Assembly: GCA_000493965.1 (NCBI GenBank)
Contig: AWNV01000001.1
Span: 1-64,000, forward strand
Direction of reading: 5' to 3'
DNA from: Candidatus Aminicenans sakinawicola JGI OTU-1
Lineage (GTDB): Bacteria; Acidobacteriota; Aminicenantia; Aminicenantales; Aminicenantaceae
DNA: 64,000 bases
Position numbers and translations under genes: made by a program. The notes below the pieces were generated by a model. That model made no database searches, was not told the DNA's origin, and was given only the letters and a program-made list of their open reading frames with translations. Positions 27,176 through 35,978 of the stretch are shown piece by piece; the stretch's first letter is position 1; every line of letters begins with the position of its first letter.

Positions 27176-28495
27176 ATGATAATATTTTTCATCAACAGGT
27201 TTAATGATATAGATCACATGGTGCCCATTGTCTACCGAATGGCAAAAGATACAAAAGAGAAGTTGGTAGTACTTTCCCTAAATCCTTTATATGACATTTC
27301 AAATGATTTTAGACTAAACTATTTAAAAGATAGATATAATATTCCTATTAGCTATCTATACAATTATTATGCACCTTCTAAACTTTACAAATTTTTTGGG
27401 AATCTTGTATGCAACACTTATTTAAGAGGAAGTTTTAAAAAGAATATCTATGTATGCCTCCAGTCTTTTAATTTGAATTCAATAAAACAGAAAAGATTTC
27501 AAGAATCAGCATTTCATCTTATGAGTGGATTATTTAGAGGCATTATAGTGCGTTCCAAGTTATTGAAAAAATTTATCAAAAAATTTTTCAATAAGAAATG
27601 GGCTGAGGGGTTGTTTAAATCGTTAAAACCCTCGGTTCTGGTTTTTGATCCGGCATCGCAATTAAGGCTCTATAATGTAGCTTCTTTACTATGGGCTGCT
27701 AAGCATTTAAGGATACCGACAATTGATGTTCCGCATGGTATGCCAATATATGTGAAACATCCCCCACTTTATAATAAAGCATGGATGGATGCAATAAAAA
27801 CGGACAAAGATTATCAGGTTGTCAATCATCGTTTTTGGAAGGATGAATGTGTCAATAGTGGTCTTAATACTGAAAAAATAACAGTTTTGGGGAGTGTAAG
27901 ATTCTGTAAAGATTGGGAAAATATCCTTCATCAAATTATTCCTCCTGATATTTCTCTCAGTGATAAAGGAGCCGGGAAAATGAAGGTTGTCTATATGGAT
28001 AGGGGAGCTGATAGACATGGAAAGTATAAAGGTATAGTTGAGAACTCAATTAAAAAAATAGAAAGTTTGGATTTTGTCCACTTGTTATTTAAACCCCAGA
28101 CACGGTCCAATAAATTATTTATGGATTTACCTCCTTCTGTTGAGATTTCATATTGTAACTCGGTTAATTTAATTAAATGGTCAGATGTCGCTATTATTTT
28201 ACAATCAAGTATAATGATTGAAGCACTCTTACAGGATAAAGTTGTCATTTATCCCAGGTTTTTTCATGGTGATAAAACGATTTTTGAGGAATTTGGAGCC
28301 TGCTGGACTGTGGACAGTTATGAAGAACTGGAAGATGCATTGAAGACATTAAAGAAAAACCCAACATATAAGCCTTATTCAAATAGTAACATTGAAAGAT
28401 TTTTAACAGAGGTTGTTTATAATGGTGAATATGGTCGAGACATATTAGGAAATTATAAGGATTTTATTCTTGAAGTTTCAAAAGGATATGGATAA
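27176..28495 (+). CDS. Capsule-type GT-B protein, copy 3
   Basis: 439 residues, soluble, AT-rich. Likely GT-B: IPTIDVPHGMPIYVKHP in the first half, then VHLLFKPQT (a Lys-Pro in place of the usual His-Pro) and WSDVAIILQSSIMIEALLQDKVVIYP at the predicted donor site (about 338-362). This is the layout of surface-carbohydrate and CDP-glycerol-transferase-like proteins related to KpsC/S. It lies between the GT-C/LamG protein and the oxidoreductase that opens the ulosonate-like module. A role in adding a CMP-ulosonic acid is plausible but unproven. Confidence 0.55.
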   Translation: MIIFFINRFNDIDHMVPIVYRMAKDTKEKLVVLSLNPLYDISNDFRLNYLKDRYNIPISYLYNYYAPSKLYKFFGNLVCNTYLRGSFKKNIYVCLQSFNLNSIKQKRFQESAFHLMSGLFRGIIVRSKLLKKFIKKFFNKKWAEGLFKSLKPSVLVFDPASQLRLYNVASLLWAAKHLRIPTIDVPHGMPIYVKHPPLYNKAWMDAIKTDKDYQVVNHRFWKDECVNSGLNTEKITVLGSVRFCKDWENILHQIIPPDISLSDKGAGKMKVVYMDRGADRHGKYKGIVENSIKKIESLDFVHLLFKPQTRSNKLFMDLPPSVEISYCNSVNLIKWSDVAIILQSSIMIEALLQDKVVIYPRFFHGDKTIFEEFGACWTVDSYEELEDALKTLKKNPTYKPYSNSNIERFLTEVVYNGEYGRDILGNYKDFILEVSKGYG

Positions 28496-28513
28496 CTTAT
28501 CTGAGTATTAAGA

Positions 28514-29545
28514 ATGAACGAAAATTCAGGCATTGGGAAAATATTAAGGTGTGGAATTGCAGGTTATGGATATATGGGGGAGATAAGAGAGAGTGTGATC
28601 AAAGAAAATCCACGTCTGTTATTAGAAGGAATCTTCGAGAAAGATCCTGCAGTCAGGGAAAGGATTAAAAATTGCGAGGCTTTTAACTCACTTGAAGATC
28701 TTTTTAACAAAGACATTGATATAATTTTCGTTTGTACTCCTAACCTTTATTCACCAGAAATATGTATTAAGAGCATGAAAAGAGGAATTCATGTTTTCTG
28801 TGAAAAGCCGCCAGGACGGAACATTGAAGACGTTAAAAACATAATCAAGGCTGAACGTAACAAGGTTAAACTGATGTTCGGTTTTAACCATCGGTTCCAT
28901 CCCGGCATTATTAAGGCCAAAGTGGTAGCTGACAGTGGCAGGCTGGGTAAGATAATAAATATCCGAGGATTGTATGGAAAATCCGGTGGCAAGAATTACA
29001 GAAATTCCTGGCGGAATGACAAGGAGATTTCAGGTGGTGGTATTTTACTGGATCAGGGCATACATATGCTGGATTTGTTTCGATATTTCTGCGGTGATTT
29101 TGAACATGTAAAAAGCTTTGTTAACAACTTTTATTGGAAATGCGAAGTAGAGGACAATGCTTATGTTATCCTGAAAAATAAAAAGGGGCAGAATGCCTTT
29201 TTTCATTCTTCTTCCACGATGTGGAATCATACATTCAAGATAGATTTAACATTAGAAGAAGGATACATCGTAGTGGATGGGCTGCTCTCCAAAACAGGTA
29301 GTTATGGACGGGAGAAGATTGTCATAGGGAAACGTCAATTTGAGGATGAAGCCAGTGCTGTTGGTAACCCGGAAGAAGAGGTGACATACTTTGATCGTGA
29401 CCTGTCCTGGAACCTGGAAGTCGAGGAATTTATAAAATGTATTGACCAGGACAGAAAAGTTACTATTTGTTCATCTGAGGATGCCCTTAAGGTTATGGAG
29501 ATTATAGAGAAAGCATATAGGAATGCTATGGAGGATGGGGAATGA
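28514..29545 (+). CDS. Gfo/Idh/MocA-family oxidoreductase
   Basis: 343 residues: Rossmann motif GIAGYGYMGEIR near residues 14-25, the EKP-type motif EKPPGRNIEDV, and the C-terminal GGILLDQGIHMLDLFRYF with the conserved His region. It ends in an ATGA overlap with the methyltransferase-like gene. It is one of three Gfo/Idh/MocA domains in the window and is not close to the other two in sequence, so it should have its own sugar substrate, probably in the ulosonate-like module that follows. Confidence 0.82.
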   Translation: MNENSGIGKILRCGIAGYGYMGEIRESVIKENPRLLLEGIFEKDPAVRERIKNCEAFNSLEDLFNKDIDIIFVCTPNLYSPEICIKSMKRGIHVFCEKPPGRNIEDVKNIIKAERNKVKLMFGFNHRFHPGIIKAKVVADSGRLGKIINIRGLYGKSGGKNYRNSWRNDKEISGGGILLDQGIHMLDLFRYFCGDFEHVKSFVNNFYWKCEVEDNAYVILKNKKGQNAFFHSSSTMWNHTFKIDLTLEEGYIVVDGLLSKTGSYGREKIVIGKRQFEDEASAVGNPEEEVTYFDRDLSWNLEVEEFIKCIDQDRKVTICSSEDALKVMEIIEKAYRNAMEDGE

Positions 29546-30558
29546 AAAAGGTTGTGATTTTTGATGAATATAACGAAATCGACTTTAAACCCTCAAATCT
29601 CTTACACAGGTATTTCCAACTGGCAGAAAAAGATATTTTAAGATTTTTTATAAAAGGACAGAGGATGATAAATACCGTTTGTCCTGGATGTAGAGGTAAA
29701 AAGTCAATTTCATCATTTAAAAAGTTTGGTCTTAATTACGTGGAGTGTGCTAACTGTCGTAGTGTTTATGTAACTCCCAGACCAGATGATATATCTCTTC
29801 AGGAATTTTATACACGGTCAGAAGCAAGAAAGTTCTGGCACGAAGAGCTTTCAAAGGCTACCAAGAGTAAGAGGAAAGAAAAGATAATAAAACCCCGCAT
29901 CCAGTGGATAGTTGATTCTACTCAGGAATATTTGCCGGATTCCGAACATATTGTTGATATTAACACAAATCAATATGGATATGTTGAAGAACTGTTGGAG
30001 AATAAATTTTTCAGAAAAAAGACATTAATAAATTTGTTCCTCCCCTTTAATGATCTTGAGTTCGCGCCTGGTATAAATGTAATAAACATACCTTCGTGGA
30101 AGGTTTCGCTTGAAGAAAGAGTTGATGTCGTTACTATATTTGAAGTTATTAACCATATGGCGGATGTGGATATGCTTTTTGAGAAAATACATGGCATGTT
30201 AAAAGACAAGGGTTTATGTTTTATTACGGTAATCCTGATTTCAGGATTTGACCTGCAGATACTGTGGGATAAATCAGAAAATCTTTTCCCCCCTGACAGG
30301 CTTAACGTCTTCTCAGTCGAAGGACTGTATTCTTTGTTTGACCGTTTTGGTTTCGAATGCCTTGAATTCAGCACCCCTGGTATTTTAGATGTTGAGATAG
30401 TAACAAATGCTATAAAGAAAAATCCAGAGATTAAATTCCCGAGGTTTGTAGAATACCTGCTACAGAATAGGAGCGACGATGTTAAAAGATCATTCCAGGA
30501 GTTCCTGCAGGAAGGCCGGTTGAGTTCTTATGGAAGAATACTAATAAGGAAAAAATAG
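29542..30558 (+). CDS. Zinc-ribbon protein with a degenerate SAM-methyltransferase-like domain
   Basis: 338 residues. A short N-terminal stretch is followed by a CxxC...CxxC zinc ribbon (CPGCRGKK ... CANCRSVYVTPRP, about 50-90), as in sugar C-methyltransferases and related class I methyltransferases. The domain after it keeps the later motifs (VVTIFEVINHMADVDMLFEKI, FPPDRLNVFSVEGLYSLF), but motif I is VDINTNQYGYVEELL, where the usual DxGxGxG would be. SAM binding may therefore be weak or lost. It lies between an oxidoreductase and a SIS isomerase, so it may act on the same sugar. Confidence 0.65.
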   Translation: MKKVVIFDEYNEIDFKPSNLLHRYFQLAEKDILRFFIKGQRMINTVCPGCRGKKSISSFKKFGLNYVECANCRSVYVTPRPDDISLQEFYTRSEARKFWHEELSKATKSKRKEKIIKPRIQWIVDSTQEYLPDSEHIVDINTNQYGYVEELLENKFFRKKTLINLFLPFNDLEFAPGINVINIPSWKVSLEERVDVVTIFEVINHMADVDMLFEKIHGMLKDKGLCFITVILISGFDLQILWDKSENLFPPDRLNVFSVEGLYSLFDRFGFECLEFSTPGILDVEIVTNAIKKNPEIKFPRFVEYLLQNRSDDVKRSFQEFLQEGRLSSYGRILIRKK

Positions 30559-30578
30559 TTTTTAAGGAGGATATCTTT

Positions 30579-31196
30579 ATGTCCCATGTAGATTCTTACT
30601 TTAAAGAGGCAGTAGAGATAATAAGAAAGATCGACAGGTCCCAGATAGAGAGAATGATCAAACTTCTGGTAAATATCAGGGACAAGAAGGGAAGGCTGTT
30701 TTTTCTTGGTGTTGGGGGAGGGGCCGGGAATTGCTCCCATGCTGTGAATGATTTCAGGAAGATCGCTGGTTTTGAATCCTATACTCCTGTGGATAATGTC
30801 TCAGAATTAACTGCTCGAACAAATGATGAAGGCTGGCACACGGTATTTTCTGAGTGGTTAAAAAACAGTAATATTGATGAAAAGGACGGTGTGTTTGTCT
30901 TTTCCGTTGGAGGAGGAAACAGAGAAAAAAATATCAGCACGAATATAGTCAATGCTTTGGAGTATGCAAAATCAAGATGTGCAAAAATAATGGGTGTAGT
31001 AGGGCGCGATGGAGGATATACTGCAGCAGTTGCGGACGTTTGTGTGGTTGTACCGACAGTCAATCCTGAGAATGTAACCGCCCATACGGAATCCTTTCAG
31101 TCTCTAATCTGGCATCTCATAATCTCACATCCTGATGTAATGGTACACGGAATGAAATGGGAATCTACCATTACCGCTGGAAGAAACAAGGAATAA
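30579..31196 (+). CDS. SIS-domain isomerase (GmhA/sedoheptulose-7-phosphate isomerase-like)
   Basis: 205 residues, a single SIS domain with FLGVGGGAGNCSHAVNDF as the phosphate-binding loop and TPVDNVSELTARTNDEGWHTVF as in GmhA. The second glycine-rich loop is VFSVGGGNREKN. The family interconverts ketose and aldose phosphates, for example sedoheptulose-7-phosphate to heptose-phosphate. It has a strong Shine-Dalgarno (AAGGAGG). It is followed by an aldolase, a HAD phosphatase and a KdsB-like transferase, which suggests that it supplies the aldose-phosphate for a ulosonic acid. It could equally supply a heptose. Confidence 0.8.
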   Translation: MSHVDSYFKEAVEIIRKIDRSQIERMIKLLVNIRDKKGRLFFLGVGGGAGNCSHAVNDFRKIAGFESYTPVDNVSELTARTNDEGWHTVFSEWLKNSNIDEKDGVFVFSVGGGNREKNISTNIVNALEYAKSRCAKIMGVVGRDGGYTAAVADVCVVVPTVNPENVTAHTESFQSLIWHLIISHPDVMVHGMKWESTITAGRNKE

Positions 31197-31198
31197 TC

Positions 31199-31984
31199 AT
31201 GATTAAAAAAAGCGTTGAAAGAAACTATTTGAAGAAACAGCTGATGGAAAGGAGGAAAGTATTTGCAGCCTGGACTTCCTTTGGGCATCCTTCTATCAGT
31301 GAGGTATTTTCAAGAAGTGGCGTTGATTTTATTGGTATTGATCTTGAGCACAGCACGATCAGCCTGGAACAGGCACAGCAAATCATTGCGGTATGTCATG
31401 GCTCTGGAACACTGGCCCTGCCTCGTATAGCCTCCCATAATATGGAAATGATCAAGAGATTATTAGATTCGGGTGCTGATGGAATAATAGCCCCACTTGT
31501 ATCACATTCTTTAGAGATAGAGAATTTGATCAGTTGGTGTAAATATCCACCGGTAGGGAAGCGTAGTTATGGTGTTGCCCCAGCGCAGGGATATGGCTTT
31601 GATTTTGAAGGATATACTAGATCATGGAATGGATCATCAACCCTGATCATTCAGATAGAGTCGATTCAGGGTGTAGAAAATGTAGAAGAACTTCTTAATT
31701 TTGTGGAAGTCGATGGTGTCATGATCGGACCTTATGATATTTCAGGTTCGATTGGGGTCCCTGGCCAGTTAGATCATCCAGATGTGAAGGAAGCATGTAA
31801 GAAGGTGATATTAGCATGTAAAAGGTCCGGAAAGTCCTGCGGTACCCATTTAGTAGAGCCTTCGCTGAATATTGTGCAAAACGCTTTTTCTGATGGATAC
31901 ACGTTTGTTGTTCTTGCCTCGGATGTCTTCCTGTTGTGGAAATGGGGTGTTAACATGAAGGATCTTATTGAGAAAATACGATAG
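31199..31984 (+). CDS. HpcH/HpaI-family class II pyruvate aldolase
   Basis: The start at 31199 (AAGGA Shine-Dalgarno just upstream) is better than the in-frame ATG at 31157, which would overlap the SIS gene by 40 bases. The 261-residue TIM barrel has the family motifs FIGIDLEHSTISLEQ, LPRIASHNMEMIKRLLDSGADGIIAPLV with the catalytic Arg, IIQIESIQGVENVEEL with the metal Glu, and MIGPYDISGSIG with the metal Asp. These enzymes make or break the C3-C4 bond of 2-keto-3-deoxy acids, with pyruvate as the nucleophile. Beside KdsB- and HAD-like genes, an anabolic pyruvate-addition role is likely. Confidence 0.83.
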   Translation: MIKKSVERNYLKKQLMERRKVFAAWTSFGHPSISEVFSRSGVDFIGIDLEHSTISLEQAQQIIAVCHGSGTLALPRIASHNMEMIKRLLDSGADGIIAPLVSHSLEIENLISWCKYPPVGKRSYGVAPAQGYGFDFEGYTRSWNGSSTLIIQIESIQGVENVEELLNFVEVDGVMIGPYDISGSIGVPGQLDHPDVKEACKKVILACKRSGKSCGTHLVEPSLNIVQNAFSDGYTFVVLASDVFLLWKWGVNMKDLIEKIR

Positions 31985-31996
31985 TATTATCCATAT

Positions 31997-32650
31997 ATGA
32001 GATTTAAAGTTATATTATTTGACTTTGATGGAGTGTTGGTAGAATCGGTAGGTATTAAAGACTATGCTTTTAAAACGCTTTTTAAAGACTATCCGGAGCA
32101 TCTGGATGAAATTATGGAATACCATTTATCAAATAATGCAACCGTTCGTTTTGAAAAGTTCAGATATATAACCGAGAATATACTGGGTAAGAGATATAAT
32201 GAGGAAACCGAAAAAAGTTTAAGCAAAAAATTCTCCAGTTTAGTTTTTAAAAGTTTAGTCGATTGCGCTTATGTACAGGGCGCAAAGGAAATTTTAGATT
32301 TCTACCGGGACAAGATACCAATTTACCTTGCTTCCAGATCACCTGCTGATGAACTCGATGAGATATTGGAAGCAAGGAAACTCGAGAAATATTTTAAAAA
32401 GATTTATGCAGTGTCATGGATTAAAACAGACGCCATTCGAGACATCTTGAATAGAGAGGATGTTACTCCTGAAGAGATTGTTTTCATAGGCGATAGCTAT
32501 GAAGACTTAAAGTCAGCTCAATCTACAGGTGTTTTCTTTATCGGAAGGGACAGCGGAAAGTCATTTCATGGAGCAAGAATCCCGATATTTAAGGATATGA
32601 TTGCTGTCAGGAATTTTTTGAGAAGATTCAATGAACAGGAAGGCGATTAA
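31997..32650 (+). CDS. HAD-superfamily phosphatase
   Basis: 217 residues with all four HAD motifs: DFDGVL (9-14), ASRSPADEL (motif II Ser), a conserved Lys in the WIKTDAIR region, and FIGDSYEDLKSAQSTG (motif IV). The cap is the alpha-helical type seen in phosphoglycolate phosphatases and beta-phosphoglucomutases, not the tetrameric capless KdsC. Its place between the pyruvate aldolase and the KdsB-like cytidylyltransferase suggests it removes phosphate from the ulosonic acid phosphate before CMP transfer, as KdsC does in the Kdo pathway. Confidence 0.82.
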   Translation: MRFKVILFDFDGVLVESVGIKDYAFKTLFKDYPEHLDEIMEYHLSNNATVRFEKFRYITENILGKRYNEETEKSLSKKFSSLVFKSLVDCAYVQGAKEILDFYRDKIPIYLASRSPADELDEILEARKLEKYFKKIYAVSWIKTDAIRDILNREDVTPEEIVFIGDSYEDLKSAQSTGVFFIGRDSGKSFHGARIPIFKDMIAVRNFLRRFNEQEGD

Positions 32651-32676
32651 GTCTTAAATGTCAAAGTGAAAGAATC

Positions 32677-33450
32677 ATGCCGAAAAAAAAGGTTGCAGTT
32701 GTAATACCGGCCAGGATGGCATCTTCAAGATTTCCAGGAAAGCCCATAGCAAAGATACTGGATCTGCCAATGATTGAGCATGTACGCAGGAGAGCATGCT
32801 TATCAAGTACAGTTGATGATGTATATGTAGCTACCTGTGATGATGAAATTTTTAAAGCTGTAACCAGACATGGGGGGCGTGCTCTTATGACAGCCAATAC
32901 CCACGAGAGGTGCACGGACAGGGTCGAGGAGGCTGCCAAGGCATTGGAGCATGACATTATAGTTATTATCCAGGGCGATGAACCACTCTTTGAACCAGTG
33001 GTGCTGGAAATTCTGCTTGAGCCCATGCAAAATGATGACAACAGCTACTGCACTAATCTATTGTCTGAAATTCGTGATGATGAGGACGTGTCAGATATCG
33101 ACAATGTTAAAGCAGTATTAGATAAAAAGGACTTTATAATGTATTTTTCAAGGTCTCCCATCCCTTATTTAAGGGTTCGAAACAACTGCCCAATGTACAG
33201 GCAGACTGGAATATCGGCCTTTACCAAGTCATTTCTGAATTTATATTCAAGCCTTCCTCCAACACCATTAGAGATCGCTGAGTCTGTTGATTTTTTAAGA
33301 ATATTGGAGCATGGCTATTCAATCCGTGGTGTAATCCATATGGGAAAGACTGTTGGTGTGGAAAGGGAAAGTGATATAGAGATTGTGGAGAAGATTCTAA
33401 AGGAAGACACACTCCAACACAGGATTTATCAGAGGATTTTAGAGTTATGA
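32677..33450 (+). CDS. KdsB-like CMP-ulosonate cytidylyltransferase
   Basis: 257 residues of the KdsB family: VVIPARMASSRFPGKPIAKI at the N-terminus, VIIQGDEPLFEP with the metal site, and IPYLRVRNNCPMYRQTGISAFTKSFLNLYSSLPPTPLEIAESVDFLRILEHG, the KdsB end region. KdsB makes CMP-Kdo from CTP and Kdo. No KdsA-type synthase is in the window, but an HpcH/HpaI aldolase is two genes upstream. The product may therefore be Kdo from elsewhere in the genome, or a different CMP-ulosonate made by this module. It overlaps the next gene by ATGA. Confidence 0.88.
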   Translation: MPKKKVAVVIPARMASSRFPGKPIAKILDLPMIEHVRRRACLSSTVDDVYVATCDDEIFKAVTRHGGRALMTANTHERCTDRVEEAAKALEHDIIVIIQGDEPLFEPVVLEILLEPMQNDDNSYCTNLLSEIRDDEDVSDIDNVKAVLDKKDFIMYFSRSPIPYLRVRNNCPMYRQTGISAFTKSFLNLYSSLPPTPLEIAESVDFLRILEHGYSIRGVIHMGKTVGVERESDIEIVEKILKEDTLQHRIYQRILEL

Positions 33451-34418
33451 ATCATAGGATATTTGTTGCCCTGTCAACTTTTTCAGAGTACAGCAAGTCT
33501 CCTCTTAATCTACTGAGAGAAAGCGGCTGCGCTTACTATATAAATCCGCTTGGAAGACGGCTGGTCAGGGATGAGATAATCGAGATGGGAAGAGAGAGCG
33601 AGGGAGTGATAGCAGGATTAGAACCATACGATGAATATGTCCTTGATCGTTTGCCGAACCTCCTCTGTATAAGCCGGTGTGGAGTTGGAATCGACAATAT
33701 ATCAGTACAAAAAGCAAAGAAGAGAGGCATCGAGATAAGAAACACCCCTGATGTAGTGATCCAGCCAGTTGTTGAACTGACAGTAGCTATGATATTCGAC
33801 CTCATGAGAAAGCTTTCATACCATAACAATCTTCTCCGGGCGAAAAGATGGGAGAGAAAGGCAGGCCATCTCTTAAAAGGCCAAAAAGTTGGCATATTAG
33901 GGCTAGGAAGAATCGGGAAAAAGGTGGCAGAAATTATGACCAAGTTCGAGACCGTAGTGTACGGGACAGACCTTTTTCCGGATAAACAATGGGCAGAGAG
34001 GTGGAGCATAAAGATTGTGTCTTTAAATGAGCTGCTTCAAGTCTCTGATATCCTGTCAATTAATCTCTCCCATGTTGAGGGAAACGATATAAGGTTAGGA
34101 GAGAGTGAATTTAAGGCTATGAAAAAAGGAGCGATATTGGTTAATGTTTCAAGGGGACAATTTGTTGATGAAATGGCATTATACAGCGCCTTAAAGAGCG
34201 GCCATCTGGATGGTGCTGCTTTGGATGTATTTAGTGAAGAGCCATACAGTGGGAGGCTTTGTGACCTTGATAATGTTGTGCTGACGCCTCATGTGGCAAC
34301 ACTAACAGAAGAATCGAGAATTCAGATGGAATTAGAAGCAGTTCAAAACATGATAGATTTTTTTGAAAAGTATAGGGGATTGTCATCTTTTAAGCTAATT
34401 AGTGGAAGTAAAAAATGA
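33447..34418 (+). CDS. D-isomer-specific 2-hydroxyacid dehydrogenase (phosphoglycerate dehydrogenase-like)
   Basis: 323 residues: substrate-binding N-domain, then the NAD motif VGILGLGRIGKKVAEIM, NVSRGQFVDEMAL with the catalytic Arg region, Glu in DVFSEEPYSG, and His in LTPHVATLTEES. It starts in ATGA overlap with the KdsB-like gene and ends in ATGA overlap with a radical SAM gene. Members interconvert 2-oxo acids and 2-hydroxy acids. In this module it could supply or remove the keto acid, or modify the ulosonic acid itself. Confidence 0.85.
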   Translation: MNHRIFVALSTFSEYSKSPLNLLRESGCAYYINPLGRRLVRDEIIEMGRESEGVIAGLEPYDEYVLDRLPNLLCISRCGVGIDNISVQKAKKRGIEIRNTPDVVIQPVVELTVAMIFDLMRKLSYHNNLLRAKRWERKAGHLLKGQKVGILGLGRIGKKVAEIMTKFETVVYGTDLFPDKQWAERWSIKIVSLNELLQVSDILSINLSHVEGNDIRLGESEFKAMKKGAILVNVSRGQFVDEMALYSALKSGHLDGAALDVFSEEPYSGRLCDLDNVVLTPHVATLTEESRIQMELEAVQNMIDFFEKYRGLSSFKLISGSKK

Positions 34419-35947
34419 AAATATTGTTAATAAACCCGATGTCATCTCGAAAACCTCCTGTCAAAGGCAGAAAAGCTCATTTTCCGATTTCACTAGGTCT
34501 GATCGCAGCATGCTTGAAAGAAAATGGTTTTAATGTGAATGTTTTTGATGATGAGGTTGAATGTTTAAACAAGTATGAGCTTAATGACTTTATCAGAAAG
34601 ACAGAATACGATGTGTACGGAATAACTGGTAGCGCTCTCAACTATAGCTATGTCAAGGGTCTTAGTAGAATGATTAAGGATTTAAAAGACAAGCCCGTCA
34701 TACTTGGAGGCCCTCTGTCAACCTACAGCTATGAGGTGGTATTAAAGAATACAGATGTCAATATCTGTGTCTTAGGTGAAGGGGAGGAGACTGTAATTGA
34801 CCTGCTCGATAATATGGATAATTTAGAAAAGGTCTCAGGCATTTCTTATATTAAAAACGGAACTGTGAAAAAGACACAACCACGTATCTTTGAAAAATCA
34901 CGTGATGAATATCCCTTTACGGCTTATGAGTTATTCAACATGGAACCTTACCTCAAAAAGAAATTGGGTCAATACGAAGGGTGGGGTTCACGTTATTTAA
35001 ATAAAGATGTTTCAGATATAAAAACTCTGGGCATGATAACAGGAGTAGGCTGTCCCTATAGCTGTAAATTTTGTACCCGATCCGTGTCTAAAACACGTAT
35101 GAGGTCTGTAGATAACATTATATCTGAAATAAAATACTGTATTGATAAATTCGATATTAAAGGTGTCCGTTTCCTGGACGATTTACTGATATTAAATGAG
35201 AGAAGGACTCTGGAATTTTGTGAAAAGATAAAGCCGCTACATATCTTGTGGTCTGGGCAGGCTAGAACCGATGTTATAAATGACCGGCTTGCGAATGTCA
35301 TGAAAAAAGCCGGATGTGTAGGTATAGGATTTGGTTATGAGTCAGGCAGCGATCGTTTATTAAAGGCCATGAATAAGAAAGTAACTGTGGATGACCATAG
35401 AAGGGCAACACTGGCTGTAAAAAAAAGCGGAATTGCAATAAGGGTGCAGATTATGTTTGGTTATCCTGGTGAGAATAAAGAGTCCATTGATGAAACTATA
35501 AAATTTTTTAAGGAGATTGAGATACCACCGAGGAGGTTCAATATTTTAACTCCACTGCCGGGTTCTGAGATATATGATGAATGTATAAGGAAAAAAATTA
35601 TAAATGATGAAATTAAGTATTTAGAGAAAGTTTCAGCCTTAGAAGGTGGTTTTGCAACCAAGAAAGTTTTGATTAACTTAACCGAGATGTCGGATAAGGA
35701 ATTTGAGGCACTTTTATTATATGCTGAAAAAACCATGGAGGATAATTATAAGAGGATATTCAAAGAAAAATACAGGTTGCAATATTTCCTGATGAAACAT
35801 GATTTCTTTCAGCGTTTATATTGGCGAATAAGAAAAAGTTTGAGTATCAAGGCTTGGAAAAAGAAATATAAATCGTTTGCTCATAAAACACCGTCTGAAC
35901 CGGTGCTTAACAAAGAACAGATAGAGGAGTTATATTTTAAACTTTAA
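34415..35947 (+). CDS. B12-binding-type radical SAM enzyme, copy 1
   Basis: 510 residues: an N-terminal B12-binding-like Rossmann domain (ILLINPMSSRKPP, PISLGLIAACLKENGFNVNVFDDE), then a radical SAM barrel with the 4Fe-4S motif CPYSCKFC (Cys 213, 217, 220) and IGFGYESGSDRLLKAMNKKVT. No classical DxHxxG B12 motif is visible, so cobalamin may not be used. Its gene overlaps the hydroxyacid dehydrogenase by ATGA, so it probably modifies the same glycan precursor, for example by methylation, epimerisation or dehydration. The type of reaction cannot be read from sequence. Confidence 0.8.
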   Translation: MKILLINPMSSRKPPVKGRKAHFPISLGLIAACLKENGFNVNVFDDEVECLNKYELNDFIRKTEYDVYGITGSALNYSYVKGLSRMIKDLKDKPVILGGPLSTYSYEVVLKNTDVNICVLGEGEETVIDLLDNMDNLEKVSGISYIKNGTVKKTQPRIFEKSRDEYPFTAYELFNMEPYLKKKLGQYEGWGSRYLNKDVSDIKTLGMITGVGCPYSCKFCTRSVSKTRMRSVDNIISEIKYCIDKFDIKGVRFLDDLLILNERRTLEFCEKIKPLHILWSGQARTDVINDRLANVMKKAGCVGIGFGYESGSDRLLKAMNKKVTVDDHRRATLAVKKSGIAIRVQIMFGYPGENKESIDETIKFFKEIEIPPRRFNILTPLPGSEIYDECIRKKIINDEIKYLEKVSALEGGFATKKVLINLTEMSDKEFEALLLYAEKTMEDNYKRIFKEKYRLQYFLMKHDFFQRLYWRIRKSLSIKAWKKKYKSFAHKTPSEPVLNKEQIEELYFKL

Positions 35948-35978
35948 TGTCTTCTATCCCATAATATTGTGAGGGGTT

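Noticed and set aside
32677..33450. Canonical Kdo pathway for lipid A
   Set aside because: No KdsA, KdsC-type capless phosphatase, KdsD or WaaA gene is beside the KdsB-like gene, and the neighbours point to a glycan-specific acid.
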